A DNA stretch of 64,000 nucleotides, from positions 1 to 64,000 of the forward strand of contig DATGEL010000039.1 in the NCBI GenBank assembly GCA_035310145.1, written 5' to 3'. This DNA is from Dehalococcoidia bacterium (GTDB lineage: Bacteria; Chloroflexota; Dehalococcoidia; CAUJGQ01). The position numbers and the translations under genes are program-made. Numbering within the stretch: the stretch's first letter is position 1; each line of letters starts with the position of its first letter. Positions 18,592 through 26,821 of the stretch are shown here, piece after piece. The notes beneath the pieces are model-generated. The model saw only the letters and a program-made list of their open reading frames with translations. It was not told where the DNA came from and ran no database searches.

Positions 18592-19215
18592 TCACTTTCC
18601 GCCGGGAGCGGGATGGGCGCTCTCGCGGACAATTTGCAGGAAGTAGCGATGGAAGCGGTCGTCGCCGGTCAGCTCCGGGTGAAACGAGGTGGCGAGCAGA
18701 TGCTGCTGTCGCGCCGCTACGACGGTGCCGTCCTCCAGCCGCGCGATGACTTCGGCGCCTGGCCCGACCTCGTCGATGATCGGCGCGCGGATGAAGATCG
18801 CGTGATATGGCCGGCCGGCAAGCGCGGCGACGGAGAGGTCGATCTCGAAGCTGTCCTTCTGGCTGCCGAAGGCGTTGCGCTGCACGCCGATGTCCATGGC
18901 GGCGAGGTTCGGCCGGTCCAGCCCCGGCGCCCGCTCGGCGAGGATGATCGCGCCGGCGCAGGTGCCCCAGGTGGGGAAGCCGGCGTGCGTGAGCGCTCGG
19001 AGCGGCTCCAACAGGCCGTAGGCGTCGAGCAGGCGGGCGATCGTGGTGCTCTCGCCGCCGGGGATGATCAGGCCGTCGAGCCCGGCGAGATCGGCGGGCA
19101 GCCGCACCTCAATTGGCTCGGCGCCGCAGGCGCGCAGCGAGGCGGCGTGCTCGGCGAAGTCCCCTTGCAGCGCCAGCACGCCGATGCGCGGCAGTCGTGT
19201 TCCGTTCGTCGTCAT
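18592..19215 (-). CDS. pdxT: Pyridoxal 5'-phosphate synthase glutaminase subunit
   Basis: This 207-residue class I glutaminase releases ammonia from glutamine for PLP synthesis. Visible motifs are IGVLALQGDFAEH at the start, IIPGGESTT, the nucleophile Cys in WGTCAGAIILAE, GVQRNAFGSQ, and the His/Glu pair in TSFHPELTGD. Its length matches the family (about 190-200). Its partner PdxS is encoded 132 bases upstream on the same strand. Confidence 0.97.
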   Translation of the reverse strand: MTTNGTRLPRIGVLALQGDFAEHAASLRACGAEPIEVRLPADLAGLDGLIIPGGESTTIARLLDAYGLLEPLRALTHAGFPTWGTCAGAIILAERAPGLDRPNLAAMDIGVQRNAFGSQKDSFEIDLSVAALAGRPYHAIFIRAPIIDEVGPGAEVIARLEDGTVVAARQQHLLATSFHPELTGDDRFHRYFLQIVRESAHPAPGGK

Positions 19216-19347
19216 TCTCTAACAATTGTACAGCATCGGCGGCCCGAAGCCCCGCCAGGCGAAGGCCGCGGCGCCCTGGGCGGGCGCCGCCGTGGCCTCG
19301 CGGAATTCGGTCAGCGGCGTGTCTATCGAGCCGGGGATCGCCGCGGG

Positions 19348-20235
19348 CTACCAGCCGCGGCCGGCGAGCTGCTGCTCGGGGGCGAGCGAGCGAGCGGACG
19401 TGCCGCGCATCGCCTCGCCCAGCCCGCGCGAGACTTCGGCCAGGATCTCCGGGTTGTTGTAGTGTGTCACGGCCTTGACGATCGCCTTCGCCCGCACCGC
19501 CGGATTGTCCGACTTGAAGATGCCGGAGCCGACGAAGACGCCCTCGGCGCCGAGCTGCATCATCAGCGCCGCGTCGGCCGGCGTGGCCACGCCGCCGGCG
19601 GAGAAGTTCACCACCGGCAGCCGGCCGATATCATGCACTTCCTTCACCAACTCGTAGGGCGCCTGCAGCTCCTTGGCCGCGGTGTAGATCTCATCCTCCG
19701 GCATGTTCTGGAGGCGGCGGATATCGTCCCAGAGGGCGCGCATGTGGCGCACAGCCTCGACGATGTCGCCCGTGCCCGCCTCGCCCTTGGTGCGAATCAT
19801 CGCCGCGCCCTCGGCGATGCGGCGCAGCGCCTCGCCCAGATTGCGGCAGCCGCAGACGAAGGGCACGCGGAAGTCGTGCTTGTTGATGTGGTGCGCCTCG
19901 TCGGCCGGCGTCAGCACTTCGGACTCGTCGATATAGTCGATGCCGAGCGCTTCGAGCACCTGCGCCTCGACGAAGTGGCCGATGCGCGCCTTGGCCATCA
20001 TGGGGATGGTCACGGCCTCTTTGATGCCGATGATCATGTCCGGGTCGCTCATGCGGGCCACGCCGCCGGCGGCGCGAATGTCGGCCGGCACGCGCTCCAG
20101 TGCCATCACCGCGCAGGCGCCGGCCTCCTCGGCGATCTTCGCCTGCTCCGGCGTCACCACGTCCATGATCACGCCGCCCTTGAGCATCTGCGCGAGGCCG
20201 CGCTTCAACAGCCAGGTGCCCTTCTCTACTGCCAT
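19348..20235 (-). CDS. pdxS: Pyridoxal 5'-phosphate synthase, PdxS subunit
   Basis: The 295-residue TIM-barrel synthase makes PLP from ribose 5-phosphate, glyceraldehyde 3-phosphate and ammonia supplied by PdxT. Family marks include [31 protein letters not shown], the lysine-containing [17 protein letters not shown], and [19 protein letters not shown] 20235 fits the conserved N-terminus ([17 protein letters not shown]) and has GGGAG upstream. An in-frame ATG at 20256 would add seven residues. With PdxT this gives de novo vitamin B6 synthesis. Confidence 0.97.
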   Translation of the reverse strand: MAVEKGTWLLKRGLAQMLKGGVIMDVVTPEQAKIAEEAGACAVMALERVPADIRAAGGVARMSDPDMIIGIKEAVTIPMMAKARIGHFVEAQVLEALGIDYIDESEVLTPADEAHHINKHDFRVPFVCGCRNLGEALRRIAEGAAMIRTKGEAGTGDIVEAVRHMRALWDDIRRLQNMPEDEIYTAAKELQAPYELVKEVHDIGRLPVVNFSAGGVATPADAALMMQLGAEGVFVGSGIFKSDNPAVRAKAIVKAVTHYNNPEILAEVSRGLGEAMRGTSARSLAPEQQLAGRGW

Positions 20236-20414
20236 CGTGCCTGCTCCCGTGCCCATTCTGTGCGGCCGAATCGCCGTATAGCCCTGTCATAAAGTCTATC
20301 GATGCCGAAGCACGGCCGCAAACGCGCGGCGCGGTCCAGTTGCGATCCAACCGGCCCGTTCCACACGCCGGCTCATCGCCGCGACCGCTTCCGAACATCG
20401 CGCCACCAGGCAGC

Positions 20415-21482
20415 TCACACCGGTGCGTCGCCGAAGGCGGGCATGACCTCACGCGCGAACAGCTCCAGCGAGCGCATCACGTTCTCGTGCGGCAGGCCGC
20501 CGAAGTTGACCTCGAAGATCAGGTAGTTCATGCCGTACGCCTCGGTCAGCATGCGGATCTTCGCGCGGCACTCCTCCGGCGTGCCGAGCACGGCGCGCGT
20601 CTCCTTCATCTGGTCGAAAGAGATCGTCTGGCGGTTCTCATAAAAGCCCTTCCAGTCCTGGTACGCCCGCGGGTCGCGGTAGGCGTGGCGGCGCTCGTCC
20701 ACGGCCTTGCCGAACTGCTGAAAGCGCTTCATCGCCGGGTCGGCCACGGCGGCCACCTCCGCGGCCGATTCGGCGCAGTACATATGGTAGACGGCGAGCA
20801 CCTCCTTCTGGGCGGGATCGTGGCCGTGCTCGCGCAGGCTGTCGCGGTAGATCGCCAGGCGCTCCTGCATGTCGGCGAAGTGCGTGTAGAAGAAGGGCGC
20901 GGTCTGGAGGTTGAAGCCGTGGCTGCCGGCCCAGCGAAACGAGTCGCGGGTCATCACCGCGGCCACCCAGATCGGCGGATGCGGCTGCTGCAATGGCCGC
21001 GGTGTCACCGTGTGGTGCTCGATCGCCGTCCAGCGGCCGCGATAGGAGAAGTCCTCTTCCGTCCAGGCCCGCCGAATGATCTCCAGGTTTTCGTCGAACC
21101 GCTCCTTGCTCTCGCTCATGTCGACGCGGCAGGTGTCGTAGTCGTACTTGTACAGGCCGCGGCCGGCGCCGAAGTCGAGCCGCCCCTTGCTCAGCACGTC
21201 GACCATGGCGTAGTCCTCGGCCAGGCGGATCGGGTCGTTCAGCGGCAGCAGGCTGACGGCGGTGCCGAGGCGGATGCGCCGTGTCTGCCGCGCGGCGGCC
21301 GCCAGGAAGACGGCCGGCGAGCCGAAGGCGAAGGCGGGGATATGGTGCTCCGCCAGCCAGGCGCCGTCATAGCCCAGTTCGTCGGCGCGGACGATCTCTT
21401 CGAGCATGCCGTCGTACCACTGCGCGTAGCTGCCCTGAAAGTCCGGGTGATAGTCGGCGATGTAGCACAGGCCAAACTTCAT
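20415..21482 (-). CDS. LLM-class flavin-dependent oxidoreductase
   Basis: The 355-residue luciferase-like TIM barrel has the typical order MKFGLCYIADYHPDF, AWLAEHHIPAFAFGSPAVFLA, RIRLGTAVSLLPLNDPIRLAE, then GRLDFGAGRGL and PPIWVAAVMTRDSF. Family members use FMNH2 or F420 to oxidise carbon substrates. Which cofactor is used here cannot be told. It is transcribed toward pdxS. It lies downstream of a broken glycosidase gene and a catabolic-looking operon, and may belong to the same pathway. Confidence 0.9.
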   Translation of the reverse strand: MKFGLCYIADYHPDFQGSYAQWYDGMLEEIVRADELGYDGAWLAEHHIPAFAFGSPAVFLAAAARQTRRIRLGTAVSLLPLNDPIRLAEDYAMVDVLSKGRLDFGAGRGLYKYDYDTCRVDMSESKERFDENLEIIRRAWTEEDFSYRGRWTAIEHHTVTPRPLQQPHPPIWVAAVMTRDSFRWAGSHGFNLQTAPFFYTHFADMQERLAIYRDSLREHGHDPAQKEVLAVYHMYCAESAAEVAAVADPAMKRFQQFGKAVDERRHAYRDPRAYQDWKGFYENRQTISFDQMKETRAVLGTPEECRAKIRMLTEAYGMNYLIFEVNFGGLPHENVMRSLELFAREVMPAFGDAPV

Positions 21483-21712
21483 CACATCCCCCCGCGCCGG
21501 CGCATCGCTTCGCGGGCCGCCGTGGCCGCAGATGCGACACAGCGCCTGCCGCCGGCTCGGTCCCCGCGGCGGGGATCCGGCGCCGTCCATCGTACTCTTC
21601 GGCGACGCACCCAGACGCGGGCACACCGGCGCCACGGCAGCTTCGGAGCCGTCGCGGCGGGGACAGCCGCGATCGAGGGTAGGCAGGAGCGGGGCAGGGG
21701 CGCGGCACGCGG

Positions 21713-22135
21713 CTAGGGCGGGCCGCTGCCCTGCTTGTCGCCGCCGCAGCCGTCCGCGCCGGCGTCGGTGTAGATGCCGGCGCGCAGGCCGCGGGCGTGA
21801 ATGGAGTCGGTGAGGAAGCGCATGCCGTGCGGCCACTGGCGCGCGGGCGGCACGATCGCGCCTTGCGCGTCGCGTACGCCGTCCCACCAGCCGCCGTCCA
21901 GCCGGACGTACTGGTAGCCGGCGGCGAAAAAGCCACGTTCCACCATCGCATCGCTGACGTGCAGGATGAACTCTTCGTACATCGGCGTGCCGCCGTAGTA
22001 GGTGTTCCAGCCCATGTACGGCCTGAGCGCGAGGCCGGTATCCAGCGCCCGCGCCCGCTGCGTGCCCATGAGCAGCGCTGCGGCGCATGCCGCGAACAGC
22101 GTGAGCGCCGGCCAGATCGTGCCCTGTCGCCTCAC
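21713..22135 (-). pseudogene. GH27 alpha-galactosidase-like fragment, N-terminal part only
   Basis: The 140 codons encode a signal sequence (IWPALTLFAACAAALLM), then LRPYMGWNTYYG, YVRLDGGWWDG, and LRAGIYTDAGADGCGGDKQG. These are the first blocks of the GH27 TIM barrel. A stop follows where the family would continue to its first catalytic Asp, and no frame downstream continues the match. Full GH27 enzymes have about 400 residues. It is a truncated, inactive remnant. GTG 22135 is the likely start, with GGGAG upstream. Confidence 0.75.
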
Positions 22136-22279
22136 CTGCTGCTTCTCCCGTATCCGCGTCCACGCCGATCGAGAGCTGCGGAGACGGCCGCCCGCACAGG
22201 CGCCGGCACACGCGCCCTCGCACACGGCGCTGCGCGCCGCCCTGGCGAGAGGCTAGCCCGCGCGATCGCGGCCGGCATC

Positions 22280-22334
22280 CACAAATCGTGCATTCTGCGC
22301 CGGCGCAAGCAGCCGCCGGCATGCACGATTTGTG
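22280..22334. repeat. Perfect 14-bp inverted repeat with 27-base spacer
   Basis: CACAAATCGTGCAT (22280-22293) is exactly mirrored by ATGCACGATTTGTG (22321-22334). The spacer itself contains GCGCCGGCGC. It lies between the GH27 fragment and the iron-type dehydrogenase gene. No T-run follows on either side. It could be an operator, a small palindromic mobile repeat or a strong RNA hairpin. Confidence 0.7.
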
Positions 22335-22549
22335 TACGGTCACCGCGTGACTGCGGCCGCTTCCGCCCGGCGCTGCGAGCGCGGCGTCTTTGCCTTGCGC
22401 CCCGGACTACGGCAGCAACCGGCGAATCGGATTGGGCCGCGGCAGAAACGGCTGGTGGCGTTCGACCGCACCCGCGCTCGCCCGGCGGCCGTGTTGGTCG
22501 CGGAAGGCTCCCGGCGTTGAGCCGCGCGCTGTTCTCCAGTGGCGGGCGG

Positions 22550-23767
22550 CTACCAGGCGGCGTGCAGCAGCGCCAGCATGCGCGCGCTGTAGTCCGCCGG
22601 GCGCTCGCCGGGGTTGGCGTTGAAGTTCTTGAGCGTGTCCTGGGCGAGCTGGGGCAGATCGGCCTCGGGAATCTGCAGCTCGCGCACGCGGCTCGGCATG
22701 CCGGCCTTCGCCAGCAGGGCCTCAAGCGCCGCCGCGGCCGCCTCTATCGCCGCCGCCGCCGACATGCCCTCGCGCCAAACGCCGAGGCCGGCGGCGATCG
22801 CCTGGGCCGGAGCGGCAGGCGGCGCCAGGCGGCGCAGGCAGGTCGGCCATACCGCCGCCGTCGCCTCGCCCTGGCCGACGTGGTGGTAGCGGATGTGCAG
22901 CGCCGTGGCCAGCGCGTAGCTGGCGCTGGCGGCCGCGTCGCGCCCGCGGCCGGCGTCGTCGTCGGCGGCGCGGTTTTGTAAGAGCGCGGCGGCGCAGAGG
23001 TCGATGCGCAGTTGCACGTTCTCCGGCTCGTGCGGCAGGCGGCCGAGCGCGGCGTGCGCCAGGGCAAAGGCCTGGCGCTGGTCGCCCGCCGCCAGCGGGT
23101 TCGCGTCGCTCGCACCCAGCGCCGTCAGCGAGCCGAGGAAGGTGGTGGTGGCCGTGGAGCGCAGCAGCGCAAGCGGCGCCGTGAGCAGGGCGCCATGGTC
23201 CCAGACGATCGCGGCCGGCCGCGTCTTCGGGTCGAAGAACTCCATGCGGTGGTCGAGCGCGTCGTTCTTCAGCGCCGAGCCGGCGCGGTTCATGGCGCTG
23301 GTCGGCGTGGTGGGCACGTTGATGATCGGCGGCTTCGGCGCCCGCAGGCGCGGGCTGTAGGCCGGCTTGCCTTCAGGATACTGGGTCATCAGTGCGTACG
23401 GGTCGCCCTGCTCCGCCAGCAGGATGGCGACGACGCGCGAGCCGTGGATCACGCTGCCGCCGCCCACGGCGATCAGCAGATCGGCCCCGGCCGCCCGCGC
23501 TTCTTCTGTGCCGCGCTGGATCGCGGGGAAGGTCGCGTCCTTGTCCATCCCGTCGTAGACGCCGGCGAAGGCGCCGCCGCAGGCCGCGCGGATGCGCGGC
23601 ACCAGGTCCGTTTTGCCGGCGACGGTCTTGCCACAGAGCACGAACGCCCGGCGCGCCCCGGCGCGGCGCAGCTCGTCGCCGATGCTGGTGATCGCTTCGG
23701 CGCCGCAGTAGAGCCGCCACGGATACCCCTGGGCGCGGAAAGCAGCGGCCGTCTGCGGCATCGGCAT
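22550..23767 (-). CDS. Iron-type alcohol dehydrogenase / maleylacetate reductase family protein
   Basis: The 405-residue protein has the dehydroquinate synthase-like fold of group III alcohol dehydrogenases. It has an N-terminal nucleotide domain with ADLLIAVGGGSVIHGSR, then INVPTTPTSAMNRAGS, and an all-helical metal-binding half with LHIRYHHVGQGEATAA. It would reduce a carbonyl or maleylacetate-type ring-cleavage product, or oxidise an alcohol. It is 26 bases downstream of the predicted selenoprotein gene in the same operon. Confidence 0.82.
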   Translation of the reverse strand: MPMPQTAAAFRAQGYPWRLYCGAEAITSIGDELRRAGARRAFVLCGKTVAGKTDLVPRIRAACGGAFAGVYDGMDKDATFPAIQRGTEEARAAGADLLIAVGGGSVIHGSRVVAILLAEQGDPYALMTQYPEGKPAYSPRLRAPKPPIINVPTTPTSAMNRAGSALKNDALDHRMEFFDPKTRPAAIVWDHGALLTAPLALLRSTATTTFLGSLTALGASDANPLAAGDQRQAFALAHAALGRLPHEPENVQLRIDLCAAALLQNRAADDDAGRGRDAAASASYALATALHIRYHHVGQGEATAAVWPTCLRRLAPPAAPAQAIAAGLGVWREGMSAAAAIEAAAAALEALLAKAGMPSRVRELQIPEADLPQLAQDTLKNFNANPGERPADYSARMLALLHAAW

Positions 23768-23793
23768 AGTCGTGCTCCTGTGCGCGGGCCGTC

Positions 23794-24978
23794 TCAGCGG
23801 GCGATGCCGTAAGCGATCGCCTTCATCGCCGGGTCTTCGGACACGTCCAGCCGCTCTTTGACACGGCGGATGAGCTGGCCGGTGGCCGTCTCGCCCCAGA
23901 ACCAGCGGGCGAAGGCCTCGCCGGTGGTCTGCGGCTGCTGCAGCAGCCGCGCCTCGAAGTACATGGCCTTCAAATCGTCGGCGCAGTAGCGGATGAAGAG
24001 CGGCAGCGGCACGCCCTCCGGCCGCTCGCGCATATCCGCCTCGTCGCCCGCGGCGACTGCTTCAAGGAAGCGGATCACGCCACGGAAGCGCTGCGGCGGG
24101 ATGCGCGTGAGGCCGACGGCGGTGTGGCCCTCGCGCTGCAGCCACTGCTCGTGGTAGCGGCGCAGGCGCGTGGTCTCCGCGGCCGCGTCTTCGGCGGCTG
24201 GCGCGGTTTCGACCTGCGAGGCCTGCAGCGGCGCCGCCGGACCTGCCGCCGCGGCCTCGTCCGGGAAGTCGCGCAGCACGGGGCAGCCGCGCTCGGCGAA
24301 GAGGTCGAGCGCGGCGCCCAGCACACGATGCTGCAGATCGGGGTCGTTCGGCCGGCCGAAGGGGTGGCCGAAGGGGAAGGGCACGAACAGGGCGCGCGGC
24401 GGCTGCACCTGCGCGGTATGCTCGCGCACCAGGCTGATCGAGGTGGTGGGCAGGCCGGCGGCTTCGAGCACGCGGGCGATCACACCGACGGTGTGCGTGC
24501 AGAACGGTCAGGTGGGGGTAAGCAGCACGGCGTCGGCGCCGTCCTCGCGCAGCCGCCGCGCCACTTCCGGCGCCGTCTCGGAGACGATGCGGCTCACGTC
24601 GCGCTGGGCGCCCATGAACGAGTAGCAGTTAGGCGCGAGGCCGCCCAGCTCGCCGCGCTGCACCAACTCGCGCAGCCGGTCGATCGGGAAGACGACGTTC
24701 CAGTCCTGCTGCGTGGCGGTGCGGTCGAAGCCGATGCTCTGGTGGCTTTGCAGTACGTCCGCCTGCGTCGCCGTCGAGGGGATGACGCGGAACGAGGGAT
24801 CGCCCGGACCGAAGGGCCGGGCGTCGCGCAGGTGGATGCCGATCGTGGTGACGATCGCGATCCGGCTCTGCGCCAGTGGCTTGGCCGGCGGCGTACAGGG
24901 CGAGGTCTCGTTGACCTGCACGGGCAGCGCCAGGATCGTGTTGCGGGCGATCTGCGAGAGGCAGTCGAGGCGTGGCAT
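23794..24978 (-). CDS. Predicted selenoprotein, glycine/betaine/sarcosine/D-proline reductase B family
   Basis: The minus-strand frame is interrupted only by TGA at 24508-24510 (codon 157). Both sides match one GrdB-type protein. Before the stop are AIVTTIGIHLRDARPF, FDRTATQQDWNVVFPIDRL and GADAVLLTPT. After it are PFCTHTVGVIARVLEAAGLP and FVPFPFGHPFGRPNDPDL. The UGA stands exactly where GrdB/PrdB proteins have selenocysteine in a U-x-x-C motif, here U-P-F-C. A SECIS-like hairpin follows. Read through, the product is 394 residues. The pyruvoyl proprotein partner of true reductases (GrdE/PrdA) is not nearby, so the substrate is unknown. A Cys-to-stop mutation is the alternative. Confidence 0.85.
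24468..24507 (-). promoter_or_regulatory. SECIS-like hairpin directly after the UGA codon
   Basis: In the mRNA, CACACC pairs with GGUGUG around a GUC loop, and an outer GCACG/CGUGC helix can form around it. The apical loop begins 19 bases after the UGA and starts with GU. This suits bacterial SECIS elements, whose loop lies about 16-37 bases downstream and has conserved G and U. The stem lies wholly within the coding sequence, as expected for bacteria. Confidence 0.6.
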
Positions 24979-25042
24979 GGGCGCGTCCTTGTGGCAGCGC
25001 GCGGAGCGGCGGGCTTGCCGTAGCCGCCGGCGTCGGGCGCGG

Positions 25043-25525
25043 CTACGCCGGGCTTGCGGCCCGCGATTTCGGCGGCATGGCGGCTAGCCGGCTCAGCAGC
25101 TCGGCCTCGCTCTGGTCGAGGTCGATCGGGTCGCCGTGCGGCTGCGGGTAGTCCTTGCCGGTGGGCCAGTAGATCTCGACGCGGTTGCCTTCCGGGTCGC
25201 GGAAGTAGCAGCCGAAGGCGATGCCGTGGTTCACGACGCGGTCCACGGGATAGCCGCGCGCCTTGATCTGCTGCCAGAACTGGCGCAGCTCGGCAAGCGA
25301 GCCGACGGTGAACGAGATCTGCTGCACCTCGCTCTTGCGCTCCGGCGCCCTCATCAGCGCCAGCTCGTGGTGCTCTTCGTGCGGCCGGGCGCTGAGGAAG
25401 ACGATCCAGTCGCCGTCGCCGCGGTCGGTCACCTGCATACCGAGGAAGTTGTGGTAGAAGTCGATCATCACGGCGGGGTCCTGCACGAACAGCCCCACGT
25501 GCCCCAGACCGGTGACGTTCGGCAT
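25043..25525 (-). CDS. VOC-superfamily protein (glyoxalase/extradiol dioxygenase-like)
   Basis: The 160-residue protein has paired beta-alpha-beta-beta-beta modules. It begins VTGLGHVGLFVQDPAVMIDF (metal-ligand His) and continues with EEHHELALM and RVVNHGIAFGCYFRDPEGNRVEIY, where the final Glu is the usual ligand. These features fit a single-domain extradiol dioxygenase or isomerase that binds Fe(II) or Mn(II). AGGAGG lies seven bases before the ATG. It is the first gene of the operon with the predicted selenoprotein and the iron-type dehydrogenase. Confidence 0.85.
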   Translation of the reverse strand: MPNVTGLGHVGLFVQDPAVMIDFYHNFLGMQVTDRGDGDWIVFLSARPHEEHHELALMRAPERKSEVQQISFTVGSLAELRQFWQQIKARGYPVDRVVNHGIAFGCYFRDPEGNRVEIYWPTGKDYPQPHGDPIDLDQSEAELLSRLAAMPPKSRAASPA

Positions 25526-25648
25526 CTGTCTGCCTCCTGCTGACCGCCCGCGGCACGTGGCGCGGGCCGTTTCGAGCCTACCACGCCGCGAGGTGTTCGC
25601 AAGCGCCGGCCGTGAGCAGCCCGACACGCGACGGCCGCCCACGCAGAA

Positions 25649-25676
25649 CCGCCCCGGCCAGCCTGGGCCGGGGCGG
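25649..25676. terminator. GC-rich hairpin downstream of secreted protein gene
   Basis: CCGCCCCGGCC pairs with GGCCGGGGCGG around a six-base loop, 28 bases after the stop of the minus-strand gene 25704-26090. No long T-run is present. Confidence 0.55.
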
Positions 25677-25703
25677 CTCTGCGGCGGGAGTGCGGCGGGC
25701 AGG

Positions 25704-26090
25704 TTAGCGCACGATGTCGAAGTCCACCGAGGCCTGGGTGCCGTAGTCGGTCTCGAACACCGCCGTCCAGGCGCCGTAGGTGCCGTCGGGGAAGGCATCG
25801 ATCGGCGTGAAGCCGGCCTGGAACTCGCCATAACTGTTGACGAAGACGCGGTTGCTGCCGTCGTAGCTGGAGATCCAGTCGTAGCTGCTGCCGTCCGGCG
25901 CCTCGAAGTGCACGTACAGTGCCGAGTTGGGCATCCAGCCGGCGCCGGAGATCACGAAGTGGTGGTAGGGCGTGCCGGCAGTGGTATCGATGTCGATGAA
26001 GCCGCGGGCGCTGGCGCCGCGCTGGCCTAGCATGCCGATCGCCAGGCTGCAGACCGCTGCGAGGAATGCGACTGCGAACAGTTTGCGCAT
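25704..26090 (-). CDS. Small secreted protein, function unknown
   Basis: The 128-residue precursor has a clear signal peptide (MRKLFAVAFLAAVCSLAIG, cleavage near ASA-RG). It is followed by a beta-rich mature part with regular aromatic/Gly motifs such as FVISGAGWMPNSALYVHFEAP and WTAVFETDYGTQASVDFDI. The pattern suggests an immunoglobulin-like or carbohydrate-binding beta sandwich, but no family is recognised. A GGGAGG site precedes the ATG. Confidence 0.75.
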   Translation of the reverse strand: MRKLFAVAFLAAVCSLAIGMLGQRGASARGFIDIDTTAGTPYHHFVISGAGWMPNSALYVHFEAPDGSSYDWISSYDGSNRVFVNSYGEFQAGFTPIDAFPDGTYGAWTAVFETDYGTQASVDFDIVR

Positions 26091-26346
26091 AGGTGGATCC
26101 TCCCTGTGTTCACGGCCGGGTACGGGCCGTTGTGTTCGTCGTTGCCGCTGCGCTGTCGCGGCGGTGACCTCAGCGTAGCCGCGGGTGGATTCACGCCGGC
26201 ATGAGCGCGCCGACGCGGGCCGTGTGAACTGCGCCACACTGCCGCTCAAATTCCGGCGACGCCGCGCGCAACGATCGGCCATTCCGGCGCCGCTTGCGCG
26301 ACGCTCGGATCCGCGGCGGCATCGACACGGCCGCAGTGCCGGCCCG

Positions 26347-26355
26347 TGCTATACT
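26347..26355 (+). promoter_or_regulatory. Extended -10 promoter for the cupin gene
   Basis: TGCTATACT is an extended -10 element, identical to the one upstream of the acyl-CoA mutase gene at 48484-48492. No good -35 is present at the normal distance, as is usual for extended -10 promoters. Transcription would start near 26362 and run straight into the hairpin at 26376. Confidence 0.5.
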
Positions 26356-26375
26356 CGCTGAGCAGAGCCGGGCGC

Positions 26376-26408
26376 AATGACCTCTCCCCGCTGGGAGAGG
26401 TCATTTTG
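26376..26408 (+). terminator. Intrinsic terminator-like hairpin in the cupin leader
   Basis: AATGACCTCTCCC pairs perfectly (13 bp) with GGGAGAGGTCATT around CGCT. Two further T then follow, then G, giving a short U tract. It lies between the predicted promoter and the ribosome site of the cupin gene, so it may act as an attenuator. If the promoter call is wrong, it may instead simply block transcription from outside. Confidence 0.6.
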
Positions 26409-26436
26409 TTGTGTTCAAGCGGAGGGGAAGGCGGTC

Positions 26437-26757
26437 ATGGCGAAGATCAGCCTTGCGGCCCAGCTGGCAACCATCGAACAGCTCTGGTCGCCGCATACCG
26501 TGGCCACGTTGAACGACTGCGAGGTCAAGCTGGCAAAAGTCCGCGGGGAGTTCCTCTGGCATACACACACGCAGACCGATGAGCTGTTCCTGGTCTTGGG
26601 CGGTGCGCTAACCATTCGCCTGCGCGATCACGAGATCGCGCTCAGCGCCGGTGAGCTGTTTGTGGTGCCGCGCGGCGTGGAGCATCAGCCGTTCGCGGCG
26701 GCGGAAGCGCAGGTCTTGCTATTGGAGCCGCGCGGCACGGTGAACACCGGCGATTAA
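26437..26757 (+). CDS. Single-domain cupin
   Basis: The 106-residue protein has both cupin motifs. FLWHTHTQTDELFLVLGG supplies the two His and the Glu of motif 1, and ELFVVPRGVEHQPFA supplies the His of motif 2. It should bind one metal. Such small cupins include isomerases, dioxygenases and stress-linked proteins, so the reaction is not predictable. GGAGGGG precedes the ATG. The leader contains a terminator-like hairpin. Confidence 0.85.
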   Translation: MAKISLAAQLATIEQLWSPHTVATLNDCEVKLAKVRGEFLWHTHTQTDELFLVLGGALTIRLRDHEIALSAGELFVVPRGVEHQPFAAAEAQVLLLEPRGTVNTGD

Positions 26758-26821
26758 AGGGGTGCGCGTCGGCAGAGACGGTAGCGGGCTCGCGCCGGCG
26801 CTCAGAGACGCAGGCTAACGG

